Below are positions 10,837 to 19,054 of a DNA stretch of 64,000 nt, in pieces. Source of the DNA: Tessaracoccus rhinocerotis (GTDB lineage Bacteria > Actinomycetota > Actinomycetes > Propionibacteriales > Propionibacteriaceae). The notes under the pieces were generated by a model. The model had not been told where the DNA came from. It made no database searches and saw only the letters and a list, made by a program, of their open reading frames with translations. The position numbers were made by a program, and so were the translations under genes. Numbering within the stretch: position 1 is the stretch's first letter; each line of letters begins with the position of its first letter. Where the stretch lies: the NCBI RefSeq assembly GCF_007197885.1, contig NZ_VKKG01000007.1:1-64000 (forward strand). The letters run 5' to 3'.

Positions 10837-12503
10837 CTGAGTTTCACACCTGAGGACAGTTTTGGGAGTTCGGTCCGGCTCCGGTGCTAGTCAGAACGAT
10901 TTGGGAGTGGCTGTTGGGGCACTAAGAACCTCGGTAGAATCACCGTTCATGAGCCCGTTCCTGCGGAAAGTGAAGACCGCTTCCGGGGCCACGGCCGTGC
11001 AGATCGTGGAGAAGAAGCACGGGCAACGCAGGATCGTGGAGCACCTCGGCCCAGCTGGCGGCGCTGATGCATGCCGGCAGGGCAAAGCTGGCGGCCAACC
11101 AGCCGGAACTGGACTTCGACGCCGGGACCGGTGGCCGTCCCCGCGCCGGCGTGGCGGTGGTGGAGGGCAAGTCCTCGCAGCTGTTGGTCGACGTGATCCG
11201 CGACTCGTGGGACCGGCTCGGGTTCGGCGTCGTGAAGGACGAGGCGTTCTTCCAGCTGGTGCTAGCCGGGTTGGTGGAGCCGACCTCGAAACTGGACAGC
11301 CTGCGTGTGATCGAAGAGCTCGGGTTCTTGCCGTTGCATCACAACAGCTACTACAAAGCTCTGAAACGCTGCGCTGACAAGGACTACCGACCCTTGATCC
11401 AATCGGCCTGCTTCGACCACGTCTGGTCCGGCGCCGGTGGCGACGTGAGTCTGTTGATGTATGACGTGACCACGCTGTACTTCGAGGCCGAGAACGAGGA
11501 CGACCTCCGCAAGGTTGGCTTTTCGAAGGAACGGAGGGTCGACCCACAAATTGTTGTCGGGCTGTTGGTGGACCGCACCGGGTTCCCGTTGGAGATCGCC
11601 TGTTTCGAGGGTAACCAGCCCGAGACCCACACCATCATCCCGGTCGTGACCGCCTTCCAGGAACGCAACCAGGTCGCCGACATGGTGGTGGTCGCCGACG
11701 CCGGGATGCTCTCGAACACGAACCTGACCGCGATCGACGAGGCCGGGCTGAGGTTCATCGTCGGTTCCCGCGTGACGAAGGCACCCCACGACCTGGCCAA
11801 ACACTTCCACTGGCACGGCGACAGCTTCAACGACGGCCAAGTCATCGACACCATCACGATGCGCCGCCACAAACCCGATCCGGAACGGGCCAAGACCCGC
11901 CGAGAGCCGGTCTGGGACCCCGGCCAGCACCCCGAGTCGTGGCGGGCGATCTGGCAGTACTCGAGGAAACGCGCCGTCCGGGACGGACACACTCTGACCT
12001 TGCAGGAGAACCGCGCCCTGGACATCATCGAGGGCCACCGCCCGGCGAAGAAGGCCCGGTTCGTGAAAACCAGCGGACAGAAGACCACCCTCGATGCCGC
12101 CTCACTTGAGCGGGCAAGAGCGCTCGTCGGGCTGAAGGGCTACGTCACCAACATCACCGCCGGCACCATGCCACCGGCCGAGGTCATCGCCAGCTACCAC
12201 GACCTCTGGCACGTGGAGCAGTCCTTCAGGATGTCCAAGACCGACCTGGCGGCCAGGCCGATCTTCCACCGCACCCTCGATGCGATCGAGGCCCACCTCA
12301 CCATCGTGTTCACCGCCCTGGCGATCGCCCGTGACCTCCAAGCCCGATCAGAGTGGAGCATCCGCAAGATCGTCAAGACCCTCCGCCCGCTCCAGCACGT
12401 CACAATCAGCGTCGGCGACCAGCAACTACAAGCCGAGCCTGCGATCCCCGACGCCACCGCCCAGATGCTCCAAACTCTGGGGCACTAAAAGTGTGAAACT
12501 CAG
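10837..12503 (+). mobile_element. IS1634-family insertion sequence (IS1549-like), decayed
   Basis: An element of 1667 bases bounded by perfect 13-base terminal inverted repeats: CTGAGTTTCACAC at 10837-10849 and GTGTGAAACTCAG at 12491-12503. It holds one transposase gene that nearly fills it. It is flanked on both sides by the 116-bp direct repeats 10721-10836 and 12504-12619. Relatives such as IS1549 of Mycobacterium smegmatis (IS1634 family) are known for long, variable target duplications, which fits. The transposase reading frame is broken near its N-terminus, so this copy is probably immobile. Confidence 0.85.
10949..12488 (+). pseudogene. IS1634-family transposase with N-terminal deletion/frameshift
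   Basis: The N-terminus from ATG at 10949 reads MSPFLRKVKTASGATAVQIV and EKKHGQRRIVEHLG, the usual start of this family. At about 11052 the frame is lost: the next family segment (LAALMHAGRAKLAA) is in another frame and the expected about six residues between are missing, which implies a deletion of roughly 17 bases rather than a single-base error. From 11067 the frame is open to the stop at 12488 and carries the DDE core: LLMYDVTTLYFEAENEDDL (first Asp), MVVVADAGMLS (second Asp) and LWHVEQSFRMSKTDL (Glu). Almost full length but interrupted. Confidence 0.85.
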
Positions 12504-12619
12504 GCTAGAACTCCTGTCCGGCCTCGGCCGCCGACTGCCAGTGCCCGATGGAGGACCGCGCCACGCCGAGGGCGAGGGCCGTGAAAACGGCCACGAACAG
12601 AACGAGGGAGGCGTACGTC
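12504..12619. repeat. 116-bp direct repeat, right copy (flanks the IS element)
   Basis: Right-hand partner of 10721-10836, starting at the base after the IS right inverted repeat. This copy is continuous with the membrane-protein gene on the minus strand and includes its stop codon at 12505-12507, so it is the original locus and the left copy is the duplicate. Confidence 0.85.
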
Positions 12620-13240
12620 GCCCAGGGGGACAGGCCGCTGCCGATGAACTCCACCAGCACCCAGGCGATCATCGTGGGGCCGACCCACCGGGGCAGCATC
12701 CCACTGCGCCACACGGCAGCGCCCAGCAGGATGAACCCGATGACAGTGCCCAGTAGCCCGCAGGCGAGGAACGGGATCGCGCTCTGCTCGGTGCGTTCGA
12801 GCACGGCCGCGTGCACATCCACTGCGCCCATGTCCTGGGACATCGCCAGCATGGTGAGGTTCACGCCCCCGTACACGGTGTGCCCGAACGCCCCGAGCAG
12901 GGCCAGCGCGGAGCCGATCCCGGCGAGCACGGGGACCCGAGCGCGGACCAGGTTGGCCACGCCGAGCAGCCCGATGGCGACGAAGAGCTGCGAGGCTGTG
13001 TACCCCATGACCGAGATCGTGGCCGTCGTCCCGGCCTCGGCGATGGCCTCGAGGGAGTTCGCAGCGCTGCCGGAGAAGTCCGGCATCAGCAGGATGCTTG
13101 ACCACGGTCAGAAGGCCGCTGACGAGCAACGAGTCGGCGACGACGCCGCGGACGATGCCGGCGGTGCGCGTCCCGCGCCGTTCCGGCGCGGTCGTGAATC
13201 TGGCGGGTGCGCTGGTTCCTGCGCTGTTGGAGCTGTTCAT
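12505..13240 (-). pseudogene. DUF4386-like membrane protein, split by a one-base insertion
   Basis: Translation starts at ATG 13240 with a strong SD (GAGGGG seven bases upstream): MNSSNSAGTSAPARFTTAPE, then GIVRGVVADSLLVSGLLTVV. At 13098-13099 an extra base shifts the frame; removing it gives a smooth LLTVVSILLMPDFSGSAANS into the second frame, which runs from 13086 to the TAG at 12505. The protein would be about 245 residues with about 6 membrane segments. The order of hydrophobic segments resembles DUF4386 proteins; this family call is tentative. The gene ends at the IS insertion, which leaves the coding sequence complete. Either a recent pseudogene or a sequencing error. Confidence 0.6.
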
Positions 13241-13442
13241 GGTGGTTCCCCTCGTGTCCTGGCCCGCCGGCGGTGGGCCTGCTGCCGACACTAGGAACGC
13301 GGGCGTCGACCCCGGCAGCGCCGTCGGTCGCGTCCCGCCTGGCCGCGGGTCGCGCCGTCGATCCGCGCAGGTGGCGCCGGGTTGACGTGGGAGTCAACTC
13401 AAGGATGACGACGGGGGCGTGCGCAGGGCATAGATTGTGGCC

Positions 13443-14604
13443 GTGGAGCAGCTCAGCGGCAGGCAGCGGGCGGCCGACGTCGTCGTCGCCGTGCTCGTGG
13501 CTGCGGTGGGGCTGGCCGAGATCTGGGTACCGTTCGACTCACGCAGTGGCGACGGCTCCAACTGGGTCAGCAGCGTTGGCGTGCTGCTGTTCGCTGCGAC
13601 GGCGTTGGTGCTGCGCCGCGCCAGGCCGTGGTGGGCCCTCGCCGGGCTGCTCGTCTGGTCCCTCCTGGGGATGGCCTTCGGCGCCGGCCACATGCATCTG
13701 CTGTTCTTCGGCCAGCTGGTGCCCGTCATGATCCTCGCGTTCACCATCGCACGGCACGGCCGCGGCCGGTACCTGTGGGTGGCCTCGGCCGCGGTGGTCG
13801 CCTTCATCACGCTCGCCGACCTCTTCGTCCCCCTGCTCAGCAAGCCCAGCGAGCTGATCTTCCACTGGACCGGCATCGCCCTGGTGTGGATCACCGGGCG
13901 CGGGCTGCGCGTGGCGGCCGACCGGGCAGCCGCCGAGGCCGTCCGCGCGCACATCGCCGAGACGACGTCGCGGCAGCAGGCCCTCGCCGCGATCTCGCAG
14001 GAGCGTGCCCGGATCGCGCGCGAGCTGCACGACATCGTCGCCCACTCCGTCGGCGTCATCGTCGTCCAGGCGGGCGCCGCCGAGCAGGCGGTGGAGGACG
14101 ACCCGGAGTTCACCCGACGGGCGCTGGCCGCCATCCGCGGCACGGGGTCGGACGCGCTGAACGAGATGCGACGGCTGGTGGGCATGCTGCGCGAGGCGGA
14201 CGTCGACGGCGCTCTCGCCCCGCAGCCGGGCATCGCGTCCCTGCCGGAACTGGTGGAGTCCGTCCGCGGGTCGGGAGTCGACGTCCGCCTCGAGGTGACG
14301 GGGGAGGCACCCACCCTGCCCGCCGGGTTGGACCTGACCGTCTACCGGATCGTGCAGGAGGCCCTCACCAACATCCGCAGGCACTCCCGCTCCACCAGCG
14401 CGGAGGCGGGCCCTGGACTTCCGGGACGGCGCCCTCGAGATCTTGGTCAGCGACGACGGACCCGCCCGCAGCCCCGAACGCGATCCCGGCCACGGGCTGC
14501 TCGGAATGCGCGAGCGGGTGGCCCTCTACGGCGGAGACGTCGAGGCCGGCCCCGACGGCGACGGCTTCCGAGTCCGCGCGGTGCTGCCGCTGGAGAGGGT
14601 GTGA
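13443..14604 (+). pseudogene. NarL-type sensor histidine kinase, frameshifted before its ATPase domain
   Basis: About 4 to 5 membrane segments (residues about 10-150) precede a HisKA_3 dimerisation box, ERARIARELHDIVAHSVGV, with the phosphoacceptor His. The ATPase part begins with LDLTVYRIVQEALTNIRRHS (N box). At 14408-14410 the run GGG seems to hold one G too many; correcting it gives ALDFRDGALEILVSDDGPAR, then GHGLLGMRERVALYGGDVEA (G boxes) and a stop at 14602-14604. Uncorrected, the frame runs into the response regulator. A TAGATT at 13431-13436 lies six bases before GTG 13443, suggesting a leaderless start; GTG 13437 is the alternative. Confidence 0.8.
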
Positions 14605-14609
14605 GTCCG

Positions 14610-15278
14610 ATGGCCGAACCCGCGACGCTGACGGTGCTGATCGTCGACGACCAGGAACTGGTTCGGATCGGGTTCCGGCTGATCGTGGAGCGGGCCGGTT
14701 TCAGCGTCGTGGGTGAGGCGGGCGACGGGCTCGTCGCGGTGGAAGCTGCGCGGGAGCTGCGGCCAGAGGTCATCCTGATGGACATCCGGATGCCGCGGCT
14801 CGACGGCGTGGAGGCCACCCGCCGGGTCATGCAGTTGGCGCCGCCCGTCCCGAAGGTGCTGGTGCTGACCACCTTCGACCTGGACGAGTACGTCTACGAG
14901 GCCATCCGCGCCGGAGCGGCCGGGTTCCTCCTCAAGGACGTGCCCCCCGAGGACCTCGTCCACGCCATCCGCGTGGTGGCACGCGGGGAGGCGATGCTGG
15001 CGCCGTCGCTCATCACCCGGCTGCTGGAGCAGTACACGTCGCGGCCACGGGCCGGATCACCGCCCGCGGTGCTGTCAGGGCTGACCGATCGCGAACTGGA
15101 TGTGGTCCGCCTCGTTGCGCGTGGGATGTCCAACGCCGAGATCGGCGGGTTGTTGTTTCTGAGCGAGGCGACGGTGAAGACCTACCTCTCCCGGCTCCTC
15201 ACGAAACTCGGCCTCCGGGACCGGCTGCAGGTGGCGGTGCTGGCCTACCGGACGGGTCTGGTGCAGGCGGGCGACTGA
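14610..15278 (+). CDS. NarL/FixJ-family response regulator
   Basis: A 222-residue regulator. The receiver domain (residues about 7-125) shows VLIVDDQELVRIGF, the phosphorylated Asp in LMDIRMPRLDGVEA, then LVLTTFDLDEYVYEAIRAGA and GFLLKDVPPEDL with the conserved Lys. The C-terminal LuxR-type helix-turn-helix (about 155-215) reads LTDRELDVVRLVARGMSNAE and FLSEATVKTYLSRLLTKLGL. It begins 5 bases after the kinase stop, so they form one two-component operon. If the kinase frameshift is real this regulator has lost its own kinase. GTG at 14601 is an alternative start. Confidence 0.92.
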   Translation: MAEPATLTVLIVDDQELVRIGFRLIVERAGFSVVGEAGDGLVAVEAARELRPEVILMDIRMPRLDGVEATRRVMQLAPPVPKVLVLTTFDLDEYVYEAIRAGAAGFLLKDVPPEDLVHAIRVVARGEAMLAPSLITRLLEQYTSRPRAGSPPAVLSGLTDRELDVVRLVARGMSNAEIGGLLFLSEATVKTYLSRLLTKLGLRDRLQVAVLAYRTGLVQAGD

Positions 15279-15315
15279 GGGGAGGTCGGCGGCCCGAGTG
15301 CTCAGCGGCGACCGC

Positions 15316-15890
15316 TCACGGCAGGGCGACCGCCGCGACGGCGACGGGCGCCGACCGGAGGCCGTCGGGCACGTCGGTCCAACGGTCCACCACCGGTGTG
15401 TCCTCGCCGCCCAACCAGCTGACGCGGGTCAAGAAGCCGTGGGCCGGGACGCCCCAGCGGTCGTTGACCACGCCGTCGGGAACCTGCCGCAGGTATTCCC
15501 GGAACACGGCGGCCAGTGCGTAGTCCTCGCCGCCCTTGCCGCCGTCGGGCCACTCGATGTCGTTCCACAACACCTCGGGCTGGAAGCGCTCGATGAGCTC
15601 GTCCAGCTGGGCGGTGGAGTATCGCGAGAACTCGGCGTCGTTTCGCCGCAGCGTGAACAGGTCACGGTCTGACTGGATGGGCGGCAGGTCGGAGACGTGC
15701 CAGTCCAGGGCGCCGGAGAAGTACACGCCGAAGCGGGCCCCGGCCGCGCGGACGGCGTCGTGGATCTCGGCGATCAGGTCGTGCTTGGGACCGCGGTGGG
15801 CGGTTCTGAACCGCGTCGTGGCGGTGTCCCAGAGGCAGAAGCCGTCGTGGTGCTTGGTGGTGGGGAAGACGTAGCGGGCGCCTCGGGCTG
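15316..15890 (-). pseudogene. GH29 alpha-L-fucosidase fragment (5' truncated, internal deletion)
   Basis: The fragment begins in GH29 at GARYVFPTTKHHDGFCLWDT, the conserved KHHDGF motif, and continues through AGARFGVYFSGALDWHVSD and VLWNDIEWPDGGKGG, where the Asp in WND is the family nucleophile. After GFLTR it jumps to VSWLGGEDTPVVDRWTD, which looks like the GH29 C-terminal sandwich, so the remainder of the catalytic barrel has been deleted in frame. The first about 80-100 residues are missing: upstream sequence on this strand is the antisense of the sulfatase fragment. It cannot form an active barrel. It ends facing the response regulator. Confidence 0.75.
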
Positions 15891-15899
15891 GCGCGACGA

Positions 15900-16689
15900 C
15901 GAGGTGGACGTCCGTGTCGTGTCGGAGGCCGTGTCCTGGTTGGGCGAGGGTGACGGGCGGCCGTTCTTCGCCTACGTCGCCTCCGCCGCGCCGCACCGGC
16001 CCTGCGTGCCGCCGTCGTTCGTCCAGGGCACGTCGGCCGCCGGAGCCCGCGGTGACTCCATCCACCTCGTCGACTGGATGGTGGGGGAGTTGGTGGATGC
16101 GCTCGCTGCCGCCGGCGAGCTGGACAACACGCTGTTCCTGGTCACCAGCGACAACGGCACGCCCATGATCTTTCCCGAGGACGGCGACGTGGCGAACTTC
16201 CCGCCCAACGGTCCGTGGCGCGGGCAGAAGGCCGACGCCTACGAGGGCGGGCACCGCGTACCGCTGGTGTGCGCCGGGCCGGGGGTGCCGGCGCAGGCGT
16301 CCCGTGGTGAGGTGATCAGCCTGCTGGACCTGCTGCCGACGATCGCGGAAGTGGTCGGGGCCACGGGCGTCGCGGGAGACGGGGTCGCGTTCCCGCTCGC
16401 GCCCGAGGTGGTCGAGGCTGACCCGGAGCGCATCATCGGGGTCCAGGCCTACGATGGCCGACTGGTGTTGCGGAGCGGGGATCGGAAGGCGATCTACGGT
16501 TCCGGCTCCGGCGGGTTCAGCGAGCCGGTGGGGGAGCCGTGTGGTCCACACGATCCCGACGGTCAGGTCTACGACCTGGGCAACGACCCGGCCGAGACCC
16601 GGAACCTGTGGGGCGACGGCGAGCGGCCCGAGGTCGTGCTGCACGAGCGGTTCTCGAACACGACGGGGTACGCCTGGCCGACGCGATGA
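15900..16689 (+). pseudogene. sulfatase (arylsulfatase family) C-terminal fragment
   Basis: The frame is open to the TGA at 16687-16689 and reads like the second half of an S1-type sulfatase: DGRPFFAYVASAAPHRPCVP, DSIHLVDWMVGELVDALAAA, LFLVTSDNGTPMIF (metal-binding D-N), PWRGQKADAYEGGHRVPLVC, VISLLDLLPTIAEVVGATG, and the terminal DGQVYDLGNDPAETRNLWGD. The N-terminal half with the C/S-x-P-x-R formylglycine site is absent, so it is inactive. It is joined head to head with the GH29 fragment at about 15885-15905, both genes having lost their 5' ends at the same junction. Confidence 0.75.
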
Positions 16690-16757
16690 CCTGTGCGCGC
16701 GCGACCAGGCGGACCGCCTCCAGCTCGCGCTCCGTCAGCTCGGACAAGGATTCGAGG
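16690..16757 (-). pseudogene. possible LuxR-type HTH fragment
   Basis: Minus-strand translation gives LSELTERELEAVRLVARA, which matches the beginning of a LuxR/NarL helix-turn-helix (compare LTDRELDVVRLVARG in the response regulator at 14610). No receiver domain or second helix follows. It touches the 3' end of the sulfatase fragment. Too short to be sure. Confidence 0.3.
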
Positions 16758-16827
16758 CGGACATGCCCTTGCGGCGCAGGCTCTGCATGAGGCGACACAT
16801 CCGGGCAGCGTACTGGGGAGGTCGCGC

Positions 16828-16896
16828 CTGTCCGAATGCCTGATTGAAGGCTGTCCAAATGCCTGGTAGTAACCCGTCCAGATGTCTGGTTTGATG
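16828..16896. repeat. three tandem imperfect repeats with 23-bp period (array A)
   Basis: CTGTCCGAATGCCTG at 16828, CTGTCCAAATGCCTG at 16851 and CCGTCCAGATGTCTG at 16874 are spaced exactly 23 bases. Such tandem copies resemble the multiple terminal repeats at the ends of IS21-family elements, but no istA/istB gene lies beside them. Array B at 17157 has the same period but a different core. Confidence 0.6.
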
Positions 16897-17156
16897 GCGC
16901 CCAAAGGGGTGGGGGCGCCTCGAAGGGACAGTTGCGAGCAAGCCCTGCAGGTCTTCGGGACCCTGAACGGGCCGATCATCGAGCCGGTCGGGACAGCACG
17001 GCCTCGGGAGCCCGGTGGAGTCCCTCCAGGAGGTTTTCATGGCTGCCCCCGATCTCGCCTTGCGAAAGAGGCCAGATCGTCAGGGTGTGGAGCCTTCCCG
17101 TCAGAGTTTGTGCCATCTGGGGCAGGGCATCTTGTCGCGTCGATCGATCAAGGTAG
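16897..17156. other. gene-free stretch between two repeat arrays
   Basis: No gene with family resemblance on either strand. It contains a short inverted repeat GGCGCCC/GGGCGCC at about 16896-16919 without a T tract. It probably represents a scar of mobile-element activity. Confidence 0.4.
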
Positions 17157-17238
17157 CAAACGTGAGCGCCCTCATCATACAAATGTGATTGGGTCGGGTA
17201 GGCAAACGTGAGTGACTCCAAGGTGCATACGTGAACAA
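17157..17238. repeat. four imperfect repeats with 23-bp period (array B)
   Basis: CAAACGTGAG at 17157, CAAATGTGAT at 17180, CAAACGTGAG at 17203 and CATACGTGAA at 17226 recur at exactly 23-base steps. The consensus is close to GGTnGCAAACGTGAGTGnC. The arrangement looks like an IS21-family end or a set of regulator sites; the methyltransferase-like gene starts about 145 bases downstream. Confidence 0.6.
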
Positions 17239-17380
17239 CTCGGGGTGGGCGGCAGTCTGGTCAATTCGTGGGTAGCTCGTTGTTCAGCGTGCGGTGATCC
17301 ACGGGAAGCACGTCGATCCGATCGAAGCCGATATGTTGGGCGCGCGGGATCCGATCACACTCACAAAGGAGTCGGCCACG

Positions 17381-18091
17381 ATGAGCGCACGTTTCGAGGA
17401 GGTTGCCTGGAGTCAGACTCCCCGCGGCACGATCAGTCTGCGTCGCAGGCTGGAGCCCACCCTCAACGTGGACGTCTACGAGGTGAAGCTCGGCGACGAG
17501 TTTCTCATGTCTAGCCTGTTCACGGTCGCTGAGGCCGAACTCGCGCGGCTGGGTCTCGCGCAGGCCCAGGGCGACGAACTGGACGTCGTGGTCGGCGGGC
17601 TCGGCTTGGGGTGCACGGCGCTGACCGCGCTCGAGGACCCCAGGGTGCGCTCGATGGTCGTTGTCGACGCGATGGCCGAGGTGATCGAGTGGCACGAGCG
17701 GGAGCTGTTGCCCGGCGCGACTGGACTCGTGCACGACGAACGCACCCGGCTCGTGCTCGGTGACTTTTTTGCGATGGCCGCCTCCGAGGCCGGCTTCGAC
17801 CCCGACGCGCCCGGCCGCCGCTTCGACGCCGTCCTGCTCGACATCGACCACACACCCAAGCACCTGCTGCACCCCGACCACGCCCCCTTCTACAGCGTCG
17901 ACGGCCTGCGCCGGCTCAAGAGTCACCTGAACCCGGGCGGAGTCTTCGCCCTCTGGTCCGACGATCCGCCGGACGAAGAGTTCAATGCGTTGCTGGCCGA
18001 GACCTTCGACTCATCCGAGGCGCACGTCGTCACCTTCGCCAACTTCCTCACCGGCGGCGAGTCGAGCAACACCGTCTACGTCGCGCACTGA
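17381..18091 (+). CDS. spermidine synthase-like SAM-dependent protein
   Basis: A 236-residue Rossmann-fold protein. The glycine-rich SAM-type loop is VVVGGLGLGCTALTALED, followed by acidic strand ends VVVDAMAEVIEWHERELLPG and LVLGDFFAMA, then FDAVLLDIDHTPKHLLHPDH and YSVDGLRRLKSHLNPGGVFA. This order matches the spermine/spermidine synthase fold; actinobacterial members often lack proven polyamine synthesis, so the substrate is unknown. ATG 17381 is preceded by AAAGGAG nine bases upstream; an open extension to 17294 is ignored. It is followed 8 bases later by an alpha/beta hydrolase gene, probably one operon. Confidence 0.7.
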   Translation: MSARFEEVAWSQTPRGTISLRRRLEPTLNVDVYEVKLGDEFLMSSLFTVAEAELARLGLAQAQGDELDVVVGGLGLGCTALTALEDPRVRSMVVVDAMAEVIEWHERELLPGATGLVHDERTRLVLGDFFAMAASEAGFDPDAPGRRFDAVLLDIDHTPKHLLHPDHAPFYSVDGLRRLKSHLNPGGVFALWSDDPPDEEFNALLAETFDSSEAHVVTFANFLTGGESSNTVYVAH

Positions 18092-18098
18092 GGTGAGG

Positions 18099-18998
18099 AT
18101 GAGGAAGCTGTTGGGTGCGGCGGGTTGGTTGACGGCTGGCGTCGGGATCGGCGTCGGGGCGCTGGCGGGGTTCACCGCCTGGACGCTGAACGGCCCCAGG
18201 CGGCCATGGCCGAACTACACCTTCACCCCGTTCGAGTTGGACGTCCCCTTCGACGACGTCGCGTTCACCGCCCCCGACGGGGTCCCGCTGGCGGGCTGGT
18301 GGCTGGACCGCCCGGACTCGCCCATCGTCGTCATCTGCGCGCACGGGCACCGAGGCAACAAGTCCGACATGCTGGGGATCGGCTCCGGGCTGTGGCGGGC
18401 GGGGCACAGCGTCCTGCTGTTCGACTTCCGGGGCAACGGTGACTCCGGCGACGGCCCCCAGTCGCTGGCGCACCACGAGCAGCGCGACCTGAGTGCCGCC
18501 GTCGACCTCGTGCGCGAGCGCCGCCCGGACGCCCGGATCGCGGTGGTGTCGTTCTCGATGGGCGCCTCCACGGCAATCCTCACGGCCGCCGACGACCACC
18601 GGATCGAGGCCCTCGTCGCGGACTCGCCGTTCGCGACGCTGAGCGACGTCGTCGCCGCCGGCTACCGGCGCCATCGGCTGCCGAGCGAGCCGCTCATCCC
18701 GGTGGCCGACCTCGCGAACCGCCTGCGCTACGGCTACGCCTTCGCCGAGGTGCGTCCCCTGGACCGGATCGGCGCCATCTCACCCCGACCGCTCCTGCTG
18801 CTGCACGGAGCCGACGACCGAGTAATTCCGTACAGCCACGCGCTCCAGCTCGCGGAGGCCGCTGCCCCGGGGCCGGTGGAGTTCGTGACATTCGACGGCG
18901 TGGACCACTGCGGCGGGTACTTCGAGGACCGCGGCGGCTACATCGACCTGGTGGCCGACTTCCTGCACCGCTCGTTGGGTGCGCCGGCGGCGCCCTGA
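18099..18998 (+). CDS. membrane-anchored alpha/beta hydrolase
   Basis: A 299-residue protein. One N-terminal membrane segment (residues about 5-28, LGAAGWLTAGVGIGVGALAG) precedes an alpha/beta-hydrolase domain: VVICAHGHRGNKSD (oxyanion HG), LLFDFRGNGDSGDG, the nucleophile elbow AVVSFSMGASTAIL (SFSMG, a variant of GxSxG with Ser first), LLLLHGADDRVIPY for the acid and VTFDGVDHCGGYF for the catalytic His. Similar to BEM46-like/FrsA-like hydrolases; substrate unknown. ATG at 18099 has GAGGTGAGG directly upstream and lies 8 bases after the previous stop. Confidence 0.75.
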   Translation: MRKLLGAAGWLTAGVGIGVGALAGFTAWTLNGPRRPWPNYTFTPFELDVPFDDVAFTAPDGVPLAGWWLDRPDSPIVVICAHGHRGNKSDMLGIGSGLWRAGHSVLLFDFRGNGDSGDGPQSLAHHEQRDLSAAVDLVRERRPDARIAVVSFSMGASTAILTAADDHRIEALVADSPFATLSDVVAAGYRRHRLPSEPLIPVADLANRLRYGYAFAEVRPLDRIGAISPRPLLLLHGADDRVIPYSHALQLAEAAAPGPVEFVTFDGVDHCGGYFEDRGGYIDLVADFLHRSLGAPAAP

Positions 18999-19054
18999 CC
19001 GCGTAGGCCACCCCTGCGTGTGGTCGCTGTCCGTCATGGGCGCATGCTTGGGAA

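Noticed and set aside
13437-15278. A single 613-residue hybrid histidine kinase-response regulator protein
   Set aside because: The apparent fusion depends on a one-base insertion at 14408-14410; the proper kinase C-terminus with its G boxes lies in another frame and ends at 14604, before a normal regulator start at 14610.
16896-16919. GGCGCCC/GGGCGCC inverted repeat as a terminator
   Set aside because: No gene ends before it and no T tract follows; short GC palindromes are frequent in such DNA.
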